Part shown: one piece after another, positions 6,225-13,279 of the stretch
Numbering within the stretch: position 1 is the first letter of the stretch
Layout of the letters: each line of letters starts with the position of its first letter
DNA from: DALYDD01 sp046049705
GTDB lineage: Bacteria; Patescibacteriota; Minisyncoccia; Phycocordibacterales; CAIZLB01
Direction of reading: 5' to 3'
Length of the DNA: 13,995 bases
NCBI GenBank assembly: GCA_046049705.1
Contig: JBJOQZ010000004.1
Coordinates: 1-13,995, forward strand
The notes under the pieces: generated by a model
What the model saw: the letters and a program-made list of their open reading frames with translations, nothing else
Database searches by the model: none
What the model was told of the DNA's origin: nothing
Translations under genes and position numbers: made by a program

Positions 6225-6296
6225 ATGCAGTCTTTGGCGCCCAAGTGGTGTCATAAAGCAAACTTGACCCATGCAACTCAAACTCAAATCTCTTGA
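6225..6296 (+). CDS. Possible 23-residue upstream ORF overlapping the smc start
   Basis: An ATG at 6225, 7 bases after the smc -10, opens a 23-codon frame that starts MQSLAPKW and stops with TGA at 6294-6296, inside smc codon 9. It is in a different frame from smc. Its start has the same -10 to ATG spacing as the apparently leaderless genes here, so ribosomes could load on it and affect smc initiation at 6271. No conservation data support it; it may be chance. Confidence 0.25.
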   Translation: MQSLAPKWCHKANLTHATQTQIS

Positions 6297-8571
6297 AATA
6301 AACGGCTTTAAATCATTTGCTAAAAAAGGTGAGCTGATTTTTAATCATGCAATTACCTCTATTGTGGGACCAAATGGCTCAGGTAAATCAAATGTCGCTG
6401 AGTCATTTCGATTTGTACTTGGTGAACAATCTATCAAGTCAATGCGAGGTAAGAAGGGTGAAGATTTAATTTTTAATGGCGGTAAAGATAGTCCACGTGC
6501 AAATCGTGCAGGAGTAAAACTAGTTTTTGACAATGCACCTCAGCCGCATACAAATGAACGTATGTTCAATGTAGATTTTGATGAAGTGGCAATTGAACGT
6601 GTGGTACATCGAGATGGGGTCAATGAATATTTCATCAATGGCACCGCGGTTCGACTCAAAGATATTACTGAACTATTGGCACATGCAAATATCGGTGCAT
6701 CAGGACATCATATTATTTCACAAGGTGAAGCAGATAGACTCCTCTCTGCATCGACCAAAGAAAGAAAAGAAATGATTGAAGATGCTCTCGGTCTCAAAGT
6801 CTATCAATACAAAAAAGAAGAAAGTGAAAAGAAGCTGGAAAAAACGTCTGAGCATATCAAGGAAATTGAACTCATGCGCCGAGAGATTGCACCTCATCTA
6901 AAGTTTTTGCGAAGACAAGTAGAAAAAATTGAGAAAGCTGAGTTGCTTCGAGGTGAATTGGTCACGCAATACCAAGTATATTTTGCCCATGAGTCTGCAT
7001 ATCTTGCAGCTGAAAAAAAGAGAATAGAAGAACATCAAATTGCTCCAAAAGAAGAGTTGGCAAAGCTCGAAGCTGACCTAGCTTCATATCGTGCTATGCT
7101 CGCCGCAGCAGAATCTGAACTAGGACAAAATAGTAAGACGAGTAAGCTCCTTGAGCTAGAATCTTCGCTTCGTGATGCGAGACAGAAAAAAGATGCACTT
7201 ATGCGCGAAATCGGTCGTCTCGAAGGTGAAGTAAGTTATCTCGGTCGAATTATTGAAAAGAAGCGAAAAGATGCAAGTGAGACAAATACAAAACAAATAT
7301 ATTTTAAAGAAGTTGAGACTGCGATCGGACATGCGTCAAAACGACTCGGTGATCTCAAAGAAGAGCAAGATATGCAGGCTATCAAGTCTGGCCTGGAAGA
7401 TGTTATTTCTGCACTCCATAGTTTTATAGAAACACATAGTGCACATACCGATGTGGATACATCAGATGAAGAAAAAGATATTGCACGTATTACAAATCGT
7501 ATTAAAGAAGTTGAAACTGAGATGTCTGCTATCGGTGCGACCGAGCAAAATCTCAATGCCGAATACGCCAGCATAAAACTCGAAATCGAAAAGGAAAAAG
7601 ACAAAAATGTCGAAGCAGAAAAAGCGGTACTCACTATTATGTCTCGGCAAAATGAATTGCATGGCATGCTCAAAAACTATAAGGCTGAATACGAAAGAGT
7701 TATCCTCGAAGAAACAGATTTTAATCGCGAGTTGGAAGAAGGTGCTCTTTTGGTAGGGCGACTAGCACTTGATTATACTCCTATCAATCAAGCTGAACTT
7801 GATCCTCGACCTGTGCAAGCGGACCGTCGTCGTGCAATCGAAAAAGTTAAAATTAGATTGGAAGAAATGGGTGGAGCTGGAGGCGATGATGTGTTGCGTG
7901 AATACAAAGAAACAGAAGAGCGTGATGTATTTCTTGCAAAAGAAATGGAAGACTTAATAAAAGCATCAGAGAGTTTGCGTATCCTTATAAAAGATCTCAC
8001 AGATAAACTAAGTGAATTATTCCGAGAAGGGATCCAAAAAATCAATAGTGAATTCAATACATTCTTCGCGCTCATGTTTGGAGGTGGGTCTGCTGGACTC
8101 GAAATTGTAAAAGAAGAAAAAAAGAAGCGACGTAAATTGTCAGATATCACTGATGAAGATTATGTTCCAGATGGTTCTGAAAACGATAATACAGATGATG
8201 AGGTCGTAGAAGTGCAAGAGGGAATTGAGATCCAGGTTGCTTTGCCACATAAGCGGACGAAGGGACTCATGATGCTCTCAGGTGGAGAGCGTGCACTTAC
8301 TTCAATTGCACTATTGTTTGCCATGTCACAGGTGAATCCTCCACCATTTATTATTCTCGATGAAACAGATGCTGCACTCGATGAAGCAAACTCTAAACGA
8401 TACGGTGATATGGTTGAATCTTTGGCCAAACATTCTCAATTGATTTTGATTACACATAACCGTGAGACCATGTCTCGTGCTGGTGTGATTTATGGAGTTA
8501 CCATGGGACGAGAAGGATACTCAAAACTTCTATCTATCGCTTTCGATGATGCACTTGCAGTTGCAAAATAA
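6271..8571 (+). CDS. smc: SMC-like chromosome segregation ATPase, short and apparently hinge-less
   Basis: An SMC-family ATPase expected to organise and help segregate the chromosome. The N-terminal head has LEINGFKSFA, Walker A GPNGSGKS (residues 33-40) and the Q-loop motif ISQGEADRLL (149-158). The C-terminal head has the signature LSGGE (669-673), Walker B FIILDETDAALD (693-704, catalytic E698) and H729 in ITHN. All ATPase motifs are intact. The middle (about 175-590) is mainly charged coiled coil. At 766 residues it is much shorter than typical bacterial SMC (~1,150-1,200), and no glycine-rich hinge is visible; the helix breaks around 335-405 and 495-540. There is no Cys, so no Rad50-type zinc hook. 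A Lys/Arg then acidic stretch (616-648) sits in the C-terminal head. An in-frame TGA two codons upstream fixes the start at 6271. Confidence 0.92.
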   Translation: MQLKLKSLEINGFKSFAKKGELIFNHAITSIVGPNGSGKSNVAESFRFVLGEQSIKSMRGKKGEDLIFNGGKDSPRANRAGVKLVFDNAPQPHTNERMFNVDFDEVAIERVVHRDGVNEYFINGTAVRLKDITELLAHANIGASGHHIISQGEADRLLSASTKERKEMIEDALGLKVYQYKKEESEKKLEKTSEHIKEIELMRREIAPHLKFLRRQVEKIEKAELLRGELVTQYQVYFAHESAYLAAEKKRIEEHQIAPKEELAKLEADLASYRAMLAAAESELGQNSKTSKLLELESSLRDARQKKDALMREIGRLEGEVSYLGRIIEKKRKDASETNTKQIYFKEVETAIGHASKRLGDLKEEQDMQAIKSGLEDVISALHSFIETHSAHTDVDTSDEEKDIARITNRIKEVETEMSAIGATEQNLNAEYASIKLEIEKEKDKNVEAEKAVLTIMSRQNELHGMLKNYKAEYERVILEETDFNRELEEGALLVGRLALDYTPINQAELDPRPVQADRRRAIEKVKIRLEEMGGAGGDDVLREYKETEERDVFLAKEMEDLIKASESLRILIKDLTDKLSELFREGIQKINSEFNTFFALMFGGGSAGLEIVKEEKKKRRKLSDITDEDYVPDGSENDNTDDEVVEVQEGIEIQVALPHKRTKGLMMLSGGERALTSIALLFAMSQVNPPPFIILDETDAALDEANSKRYGDMVESLAKHSQLILITHNRETMSRAGVIYGVTMGREGYSKLLSIAFDDALAVAK

Positions 8572-8582
8572 TGCACTACAAT
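8555..8582 (+). promoter_or_regulatory. Possible internal promoter of htpX
   Basis: TTGCAG (8555-8560), 16 bases, then TACAAT (8577-8582, 5/6 match), with 6 bases to the ATG at 8589. It overlaps the end of smc and the ATG of the longest htpX frame (8571). It supports the inner start and an htpX transcript independent of smc. Confidence 0.4.
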
Positions 8583-8588
8583 ATCGGC

Positions 8589-9485
8589 ATGGCAACACAA
8601 ACACGTCTATTTCAAAATAAAATACAAAACACTATCAAGACTGCAGTTTTGATGGGTGGGCTATTTATCGTACTTGGTATTGTTGGATATATTTTCTCGA
8701 TTCAATTTGGAAATATCAACTTTTTGTACATCTCGCTCGGCATTGGTATTTTTATGAACTTTTTTAGTTACTGGTTTTCAGATTCACTCGCAATTCGTGC
8801 AAGTGGGGCGGTACGAGTAGATCTCGGGACAGCAGAAGGAAAACGTATCCATACATCACTGGAAAAATTATCTGCAAAAGCAGGACTACCGATGCCACGT
8901 GCTTACATTATCCATGATCAAAGTCCAAATGCTTTTGCGACCGGGAGAAATGAAGCACATAGTGCTGTTGCGGTGACGTCAGGTCTTTTGGCGATTACAA
9001 ATGATGCCGAACTCGATGGGGTAATTGCCCATGAATTGGCGCATATTGGAAATAAAGATATTCTTATCTCTTCAATAGTTGCAGTGATGGTTGGTGTGCT
9101 CACACATATGCTCCATATCGGCGCCATGGGCGGAGGTAATCGTGATGGCGAAGGTAGTGGACAAGGAGGTAATCCGATTCTTGGATTTGCAGTTATTATC
9201 TTGGGTCCAATTATCGGAATGATGGTACAGATGGCTGTGTCTCGAAGTCGTGAATTTCAAGCAGATGCAACTGGGGCACAGATTACGGGTAATCCAGAAG
9301 GTCTAGCATCTGCATTGATCAATATCCATCGGCAGGCACATACACCACTCCAGACCGCAAAAGCTTCCATGGAGCATATGTATATTTCAAATCCTTTTGG
9401 AAACTTGAAGATGGGTACAGGTCTATCAAAATTATTTATGTCGCATCCTCCGGTAGAGGAAAGGGTGGCAAGGCTGAGAGGGTAA
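8589..9485 (+). CDS. htpX: Membrane-bound zinc metalloprotease HtpX
   Basis: HtpX is an M48-family inner-membrane protease that degrades damaged or misfolded membrane proteins. Numbering from the ATG at 8589 (298 aa), two hydrophobic segments come first (about 19-39 and 46-64). The zinc motif HELAHIGN follows (HExxH at 148-152), then hydrophobic stretches at about 155-179 and 197-216 flanking a Gly-rich loop, and SREFQAD with the third zinc ligand E222. The C-terminus has MSHPPVEERVARL, typical of the family. The longest frame starts at 8571 in a TAATG overlap with the smc stop, but the Met at 8589 is preferred: the family usually begins MAT, and a -10 hexamer lies 6 bases upstream. No lemA gene lies next to it. 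Confidence 0.93.
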   Translation: MATQTRLFQNKIQNTIKTAVLMGGLFIVLGIVGYIFSIQFGNINFLYISLGIGIFMNFFSYWFSDSLAIRASGAVRVDLGTAEGKRIHTSLEKLSAKAGLPMPRAYIIHDQSPNAFATGRNEAHSAVAVTSGLLAITNDAELDGVIAHELAHIGNKDILISSIVAVMVGVLTHMLHIGAMGGGNRDGEGSGQGGNPILGFAVIILGPIIGMMVQMAVSRSREFQADATGAQITGNPEGLASALINIHRQAHTPLQTAKASMEHMYISNPFGNLKMGTGLSKLFMSHPPVEERVARLRG

Positions 9486-9513
9486 AAAGAGTAAAAGCAG
9501 ATTTATACAAGTA

Positions 9514-9542
9514 TTGACAATAAATACTCTGTGTAGCATACT
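9514..9542 (+). promoter_or_regulatory. Consensus-like promoter of the two-ORF cassette
   Basis: A perfect TTGACA (9514-9519), 17 bases, then CATACT (9537-9542, 4/6 match). This is the only perfect -35 noticed in the window. Transcription would start near 9549, about 15 nt before the ATG at 9564. It starts 29 bp after htpX, with no terminator in between. Confidence 0.6.
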
Positions 9543-9563
9543 TTCTGCGGACTAATCTAGATA

Positions 9564-9845
9564 ATGCTTCAGGGGGTCGACCTCGAAAAGCAGGCACACT
9601 ACACATATTTTCTGGGATTTTTTCCGAGAACATATGCTTTCAAAAAAACAATGATACGCAAAGAAAGTAAGTCGTATCCGTATGGCCGTATTGTAGTATG
9701 GTCATATAGTAGCTCTCTAGGTGAAGTTCGTTTCAGAAAATGCATAAGCCAAGTCCAAGACGCCACCCCCGGCAAAGCCGCGGACGTGTGGTTGAAACAG
9801 GGGTTATCTTCTTTACACCAACTGGGTTTGGTGGAGGCGAGATGA
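9564..9845 (+). CDS. Possible small protein, first ORF of the cassette
   Basis: A 93-residue frame of unknown function. It starts about 15 nt after the predicted transcription start; an inner ATG at 9651 (MIRKESKSYPYG, 64 aa) is an alternative. It is basic, with an aromatic middle (SYPYGRIVVWSYSSS) and a plausible C-terminal helix (GKAADVWLKQGLSSLHQLGLVEAR). Its stop overlaps the next gene's ATG in an ATGA arrangement, which suggests translational coupling. Over 9740-9842 this frame reads more like protein than the competing frame, which gives Arg/Pro/Gly-rich sequence. No motif is recognised, so a non-coding leader remains possible. Confidence 0.4.
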   Translation: MLQGVDLEKQAHYTYFLGFFPRTYAFKKTMIRKESKSYPYGRIVVWSYSSSLGEVRFRKCISQVQDATPGKAADVWLKQGLSSLHQLGLVEAR

Positions 9846-10411
9846 CTTGCACAGTTAGTGACGTCAAACCTCGACAAGGATCTGTACTCAAGCGCGGACG
9901 GATGTCTGTACCTGCAAGTTTTCCAAAGGGAAAACTTGGTCTATCGCAGGGTTCGCATCGATTTGTGAAAATCATGCAAGACGAACCACGGCAGAGTCTC
10001 AGACTGAGTGTTGATCAGAAATACGCTGCATACTGTGAAGTAGCCGCAGACAACAACATTCGATTTATCGGCGTCGTTCCGATAGGGGAATTCGATCAAT
10101 ACACACAAGATCACCTGTCTGGTAACAGCATGGTATCTCAATCATCGGAAGCTGCAAACGCATTTGCTGCTGTAGCAGGTCTGCTTCCGCTTTTGGATCA
10201 AGGTGATACTGGACCAGTCGATGGGGATATAGCTCCTGCTATAAGAGTATCTGTCGGCGAAAGCGCCGGAAACACGGAAGATGATGTACCTCCTGCAAAC
10301 GCAACGGATCAAGTCGGTAAGTTTGCCAAACGATACGGCACAACAACTGTTCCTCGCGCTGGTAAATTACGACCTAAGTTGAGGTTAGTAGCCACTCAGG
10401 TATCGACATAG
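9842..10411 (+). CDS. Hypothetical protein, second ORF of the cassette
   Basis: Not recognised. From the ATG at 9842 it has 189 residues. The N-terminus is basic (KPRQGSVLKRGRMSVPASFPKGK, residues 9-31). A middle with alternating character follows (SLRLSVDQKYAAYCEVAADNNIRFIGVVPIGEF, 52-84), then an Ala/Leu helix-like segment (SEAANAFAAVAGLLPLL, 102-118), an acidic Gly/Pro/Asp-rich part (about 119-155) and a basic tail (KFAKRYG, KLRPKLRLVATQVST). No signal peptide or transmembrane helix is evident. A GGTGGAGG Shine-Dalgarno-like sequence precedes this ATG, unusual in this window, and the ATG overlaps the previous stop. The frame extends upstream to 9740 (223 aa), but that extension looks non-protein-like. 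A branched terminator lies downstream. Confidence 0.6.
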   Translation: MTCTVSDVKPRQGSVLKRGRMSVPASFPKGKLGLSQGSHRFVKIMQDEPRQSLRLSVDQKYAAYCEVAADNNIRFIGVVPIGEFDQYTQDHLSGNSMVSQSSEAANAFAAVAGLLPLLDQGDTGPVDGDIAPAIRVSVGESAGNTEDDVPPANATDQVGKFAKRYGTTTVPRAGKLRPKLRLVATQVST

Positions 10412-10578
10412 TCATCTCTATGCAGAAGGTCTTGGCAACTCTCGTGCTCTCTGCACATAAGCCAAGCGTGCACGGTGCTAACCAACACCCAGTACGTAAA
10501 ATATGTTGAGTCCGTCTGTTCCTCGACTTAGGTATATTGCATGATTGCGCTTACCAAGTTATCCAGCCGCGACTTTCG
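10412..10578 (+). other. Structured 3' region of the cassette with possible pseudoknot
   Basis: No convincing gene is seen between the cassette stop and its terminator. TGCAGA (10421-10426) pairs with TCTGCA (10450-10455), while CTTGGC in its loop (10431-10436) pairs with GCCAAG (10461-10466): an H-type pseudoknot geometry. Further on, TGAGTC (10507-10512) can pair with GACTTA (10525-10530) using one G-U pair. A 29-codon frame at 10421-10510 has no support. The region may be a structured 3' UTR or a small RNA sharing the terminator. Confidence 0.3.
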
Positions 10579-10650
10579 AGCGCCACAGTTTCAATTCAAT
10601 TCAAATGCATTTCGGTGCATAAGATGAGATACGAAGCTGTGGCGCTTTTT
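10579..10650 (+). terminator. Branched terminator of the cassette
   Basis: AGCGCCACAGTTTC (10579-10592) pairs with GAAGCTGTGGCGCT (10633-10646) over 14 bp with one G-U, followed by TTTT. The 40-base loop contains a second hairpin, ATGCA/TGCAT (10605-10609 and 10616-10620). On the minus strand the stem lacks a U-run, so it serves the plus strand. The remaining bases up to 10725 hold only a small hairpin (CAGATT/AATCTG, 10658-10678) and no clear rnr terminator. Confidence 0.7.
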
Positions 10651-10725
10651 GCTTAGACAGATTTTTGCTACCAATCTGCCTACATCTTGCATATCACCTC
10701 TAAAAAACATTGACTCGGAGATGAT

Positions 10726-12984
10726 TTATAAAATCACAAAATTGAGCGCTTTATTTTCCAAATCAGCACCGGCAAGCTTTACATGCAACGTATCACCGAT
10801 ATGAAATTCTTTTTTTGTTTTTTCGCCGATAATTTTAAAGTTTTTGGCATCGACTGTATAAAAATCTACGGGTAGTAAATCTTTAAGACGAATCAATCCC
10901 TCTGCCATGGCTTCTGGTTCTTGGACAAACATACCAAAATCTGAAATACCAGAGATGGTCACATCAAATTCTTGTCCGACTTTTGGAAGCATATATTCAA
11001 CCTGTTTATATTTGATACTTGATCGTTCTGCGTCTGCTGCTTCGATTTCACGCGTCGTAGAGTCTGCACAAATTTTTTCAAATTGAGCTGCATTTTGTGT
11101 GGCCACCACTTTACCATCGAGGATCATCTGCAATACTCTATGTACCATAAGGTCTGGATATCGTCGGATCGGTGAAGTAAAGTGCGTATAGTGATCATAT
11201 GCTAGCCCAAAATGTCCTAGGTCATGCGTAGCATAAATTGCTTTCGCCATAGAGCGCAAAGTCGAAATCTTGATCATGGTCTCTTGTGGAGTACCAGCAA
11301 CATCGAGCAATAACTTTTGCACCTGTTTTGGTGTAATTTTATTTGCATTTTTCTCATCGATAGGGAAATCAAAGCCAAGCGCTTTAACATACAAAGCAAG
11401 TTCACGAATCCGATCAGGATCTGGTTTATCGTGTACTCGGTATACACCAGGTCTTTCTTGCGCCCCAACTTTATTTTTTTCTTGAATAAACTTTGCCACC
11501 TCTCGATTGGCAAGCAACATATATTCTTCTACGAGTCTATGAGTATCGACTCGAGCTTTTTTGTATACCTCTATCGGGACACCGGCTTCATCAAGTTTAA
11601 ATTTGATTTCTGTTGTTTCGAAATCAATTGCGCCGTGCTCTTTTTTAGCTTTCAAATATATTTTGGCAATGCGATTCATTTCCAAAAGCTCACGAGCAAA
11701 TGGATCTTTTCTTGAAGCCTCTGGAATATTGATATCAGTCCATGGTAGTTTACTTATCTCTTCACTTTTACAATCGATATCTAGATGTGAGGTTAAGATT
11801 TCTTGTGCATTTTCATATGTAAATCGTTTATCTGAATGAATAACAGTTTTACCAAACCAGCGATTGAGAATATCCCCATCTTTATTTACTATAAAAATAG
11901 CTGAAAAGGCAAAGCGGTCTTCATGTGGATTCAAACTACATGCACCATTTGAAAGAATGGACGGAAGCATGGGGATAGTTCGATCGACTAAGTATACTGA
12001 AAAGGCTCTTTTCTTCGCTTCATCGTCTAGAGGTATATCCTCACGTACAAAATGTGATACATCTGCGATATGTACGCCAATTTCATATGCTGCACCTGGA
12101 AATTGTGTTTGCTCTGCTTCAGTTGTTGGGCGGATAGAGAGTGCATCATCGAAATCTTTTGCATCAAATGGGTCAATGGTGCAAGTAAATGTATGGCGCA
12201 AGTCTCTACGCTTGGTAAGTTCGGTATCCGTGATTTGGCTATACTCTGCAGCAGATTGCTCTGCAGACTGAACAACCACTTGAGGAAATGTCGTATCAAA
12301 TCCTCTTTCCATTACAATAGCTTCCATCTCAGTATTATTGAGACCTTTCTGTCCAATCACTGAAACCAAAGTACCATGCGCGAGGCGAGCAGTACTTAAA
12401 TTGGCGAGAGGGTCAACTGGGCCTTGAGAATTATTTGTACCAGCCTGCTCCTCATCACGCATTGCACGATCGCGATTTCTTTTTTCTTCACGAGCTTGAC
12501 GACTGACTTGGTGGGGAAGTCTGATCCAGTCCCCAAGAGCTACTTTTACTTTAAGTGTCGATGCTGAAACTGTAAGTGTGCCGTCAGGATTAGTAAATTG
12601 TGGAGCAGTAGTGGCGATTTGTTTATCAATTAAGGCTTTGTTGAGCTGAACCAAGACATTTGCCCGCGTATCATCTGGTTGAAAAAAATAAAGCTCGGGA
12701 TTACTTTGATCAGAGATGAGGGTTCCAACAAAAGCATTTTTCTTTTGCTCTACTACATGCAGTATCGCTGCATATTCTTGGTCTCGATAACCGCTGTACA
12801 ACTCGACTTCTACAGTATCGCCTTGAAATGCACCACCAATATCCTCAGGTTGTACTGGTACATCTCCGTCACGACCAAGTTTTGCCCGTGATTCTAGACG
12901 GACGAATCCCTTTCCACGAGTATTTATAGAGATAACCCCTTTTTCAATTTTGCTAGGTTTATTTGATTGATGGTTGCTTTGCAT
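10726..12984 (-). CDS. rnr: Ribonuclease R (RNB-family 3'-5' exoribonuclease)
   Basis: RNase R degrades structured RNA from the 3' end. In numbering of the longest frame (756 aa, ATG at 12996), cold-shock-like domains occupy about 16-260, with a charged low-complexity insertion (about 163-203). The RNB domain begins near 264 with TIDPFDAKDFDDAL, giving acids D275, D281, D283 and D284, and holds the signature HFTSPIRRYPDLMVHR (605-620). The S1 domain spans about 673-756 and the protein ends at FVIL, without the basic tail of E. coli RNase R. The outer ATG overlaps a predicted extended -10, so the Met at 12984 (752 aa) is preferred. It stands alone on the minus strand and diverges from rpsP. 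Confidence 0.93.
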   Translation of the reverse strand: MQSNHQSNKPSKIEKGVISINTRGKGFVRLESRAKLGRDGDVPVQPEDIGGAFQGDTVEVELYSGYRDQEYAAILHVVEQKKNAFVGTLISDQSNPELYFFQPDDTRANVLVQLNKALIDKQIATTAPQFTNPDGTLTVSASTLKVKVALGDWIRLPHQVSRQAREEKRNRDRAMRDEEQAGTNNSQGPVDPLANLSTARLAHGTLVSVIGQKGLNNTEMEAIVMERGFDTTFPQVVVQSAEQSAAEYSQITDTELTKRRDLRHTFTCTIDPFDAKDFDDALSIRPTTEAEQTQFPGAAYEIGVHIADVSHFVREDIPLDDEAKKRAFSVYLVDRTIPMLPSILSNGACSLNPHEDRFAFSAIFIVNKDGDILNRWFGKTVIHSDKRFTYENAQEILTSHLDIDCKSEEISKLPWTDINIPEASRKDPFARELLEMNRIAKIYLKAKKEHGAIDFETTEIKFKLDEAGVPIEVYKKARVDTHRLVEEYMLLANREVAKFIQEKNKVGAQERPGVYRVHDKPDPDRIRELALYVKALGFDFPIDEKNANKITPKQVQKLLLDVAGTPQETMIKISTLRSMAKAIYATHDLGHFGLAYDHYTHFTSPIRRYPDLMVHRVLQMILDGKVVATQNAAQFEKICADSTTREIEAADAERSSIKYKQVEYMLPKVGQEFDVTISGISDFGMFVQEPEAMAEGLIRLKDLLPVDFYTVDAKNFKIIGEKTKKEFHIGDTLHVKLAGADLENKALNFVIL

Positions 12985-12994
12985 ATATGTGTAC

Positions 12995-13003
12995 ATACTA
13001 GCA
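12995..13003 (-). promoter_or_regulatory. Extended -10 promoter of rnr
   Basis: Read on the minus strand it is TGCTAGTAT, a TGn extended -10. It overlaps the outer rnr ATG (12996-12994) and lies 10 bases before the inner ATG at 12984, giving a leader of only a few bases. A partial -35, TTTCCA (13024-13019), lies 15 bases upstream of the TG dinucleotide. Confidence 0.45.
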
Positions 13004-13050
13004 GGTTATATGTGGATATGGAAATATCACCTAACATAAATCACAATATT

Positions 13051-13079
13051 TTGCTACCTTGCATACTTTATGTGATATT
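13051..13079 (+). promoter_or_regulatory. Possible promoter of an RNA upstream of rpsP
   Basis: TTGCTA (13051-13056), 17 bases, then GATATT (13074-13079, 4/6 match) preceded by TGT, an extended -10 arrangement. Transcription would begin near 13086. It is one of the few possible sources for a plus-strand transcript reaching the hairpin at 13192-13218. Confidence 0.3.
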
Positions 13080-13085
13080 GGCGCT

Positions 13086-13222
13086 AAATAAGGCTGGTGC
13101 TACCCTTGTACTAAGGAGAATGATCCGGTACTTGCCTTGCGATTGTCTACTATGTGGTTTGTCTTTGCACCCAGTTCGCTCTTTTACCTGCCCCCACTCT
13201 CACGATGTGAGAGTGGGGTTTG
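13086..13222 (+). ncRNA. Candidate small structured RNA of unknown class
   Basis: About 137 nt between the divergent rnr and rpsP, bounded by a possible promoter and a strong 3' hairpin, with no convincing ORF. CTGGTGC (13094-13100) pairs with GCACCCAG (13167-13174) with one bulged C. Inside, GTAC-TAA-GGA (13108-13117) pairs with TCC-G-GTAC (13124-13131). It does not match what I know of SRP RNA, tmRNA, 6S, RNase P RNA or a tRNA. It could instead be an rpsP leader or attenuator. The 5' end is estimated. Confidence 0.35.
13192..13221 (+). terminator. Strong hairpin upstream of rpsP
   Basis: CCCCACTCTCAC (13192-13203) pairs perfectly with GTGAGAGTGGGG (13207-13218) around GAT: 12 bp with a short loop, followed by TTT. 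The U-run is short, but the stem is very stable. No protein gene on the plus strand precedes it, so it ends an RNA, attenuates an rpsP transcript or insulates rpsP from upstream transcription. Confidence 0.6.
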
Positions 13223-13243
13223 CTATTATATTTGCCTATAATA

Positions 13244-13272
13244 TTGCCAAATATAACTATTTCTGTTAGCAT
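13244..13272 (+). promoter_or_regulatory. Promoter of rpsP (leaderless type)
   Basis: TTGCCA (13244-13249, 5/6 match), 17 bases, then TAGCAT (13267-13272, 4/6 match), with 7 bases to the rpsP ATG at 13280. RNA would begin at the start codon. A separate TATAAT at 13237-13242 could give an alternative leader of about 30 nt. Confidence 0.55.
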
Positions 13273-13279
13273 ATCTTTC

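Noticed and set aside
7236..7673. Minus-strand Ser/Ile-rich 145-codon frame inside smc
   Set aside because: Antisense shadow of the coiled-coil codons; the Ser/Phe/Ile bias is what reverse-complemented Lys/Glu codons give.
8571..8588. TAATG overlap start for htpX
   Set aside because: The six added residues (MHYNIG) are not family-like and the codon lies just before a -10 hexamer serving the inner ATG.
9610..9630. Hairpin TTCTGGGA/TCCGAGAA in the first cassette ORF as an attenuator
   Set aside because: It has a mismatch and no following U-run, and no alternative pairing was found.
9740..9841. 34-residue N-terminal extension of the second cassette protein
   Set aside because: The added sequence is Arg/Pro then Gly-rich and overlaps a better-looking frame; the ATG at 9842 has a ribosome-site-like GGTGGAGG just upstream.
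12967..13269. 100-codon plus-strand frame between rnr and rpsP
   Set aside because: It overlaps the rnr start region, the candidate RNA hairpin and the rpsP promoter, and its product is a Cys/Leu/Ile-rich string without family likeness.
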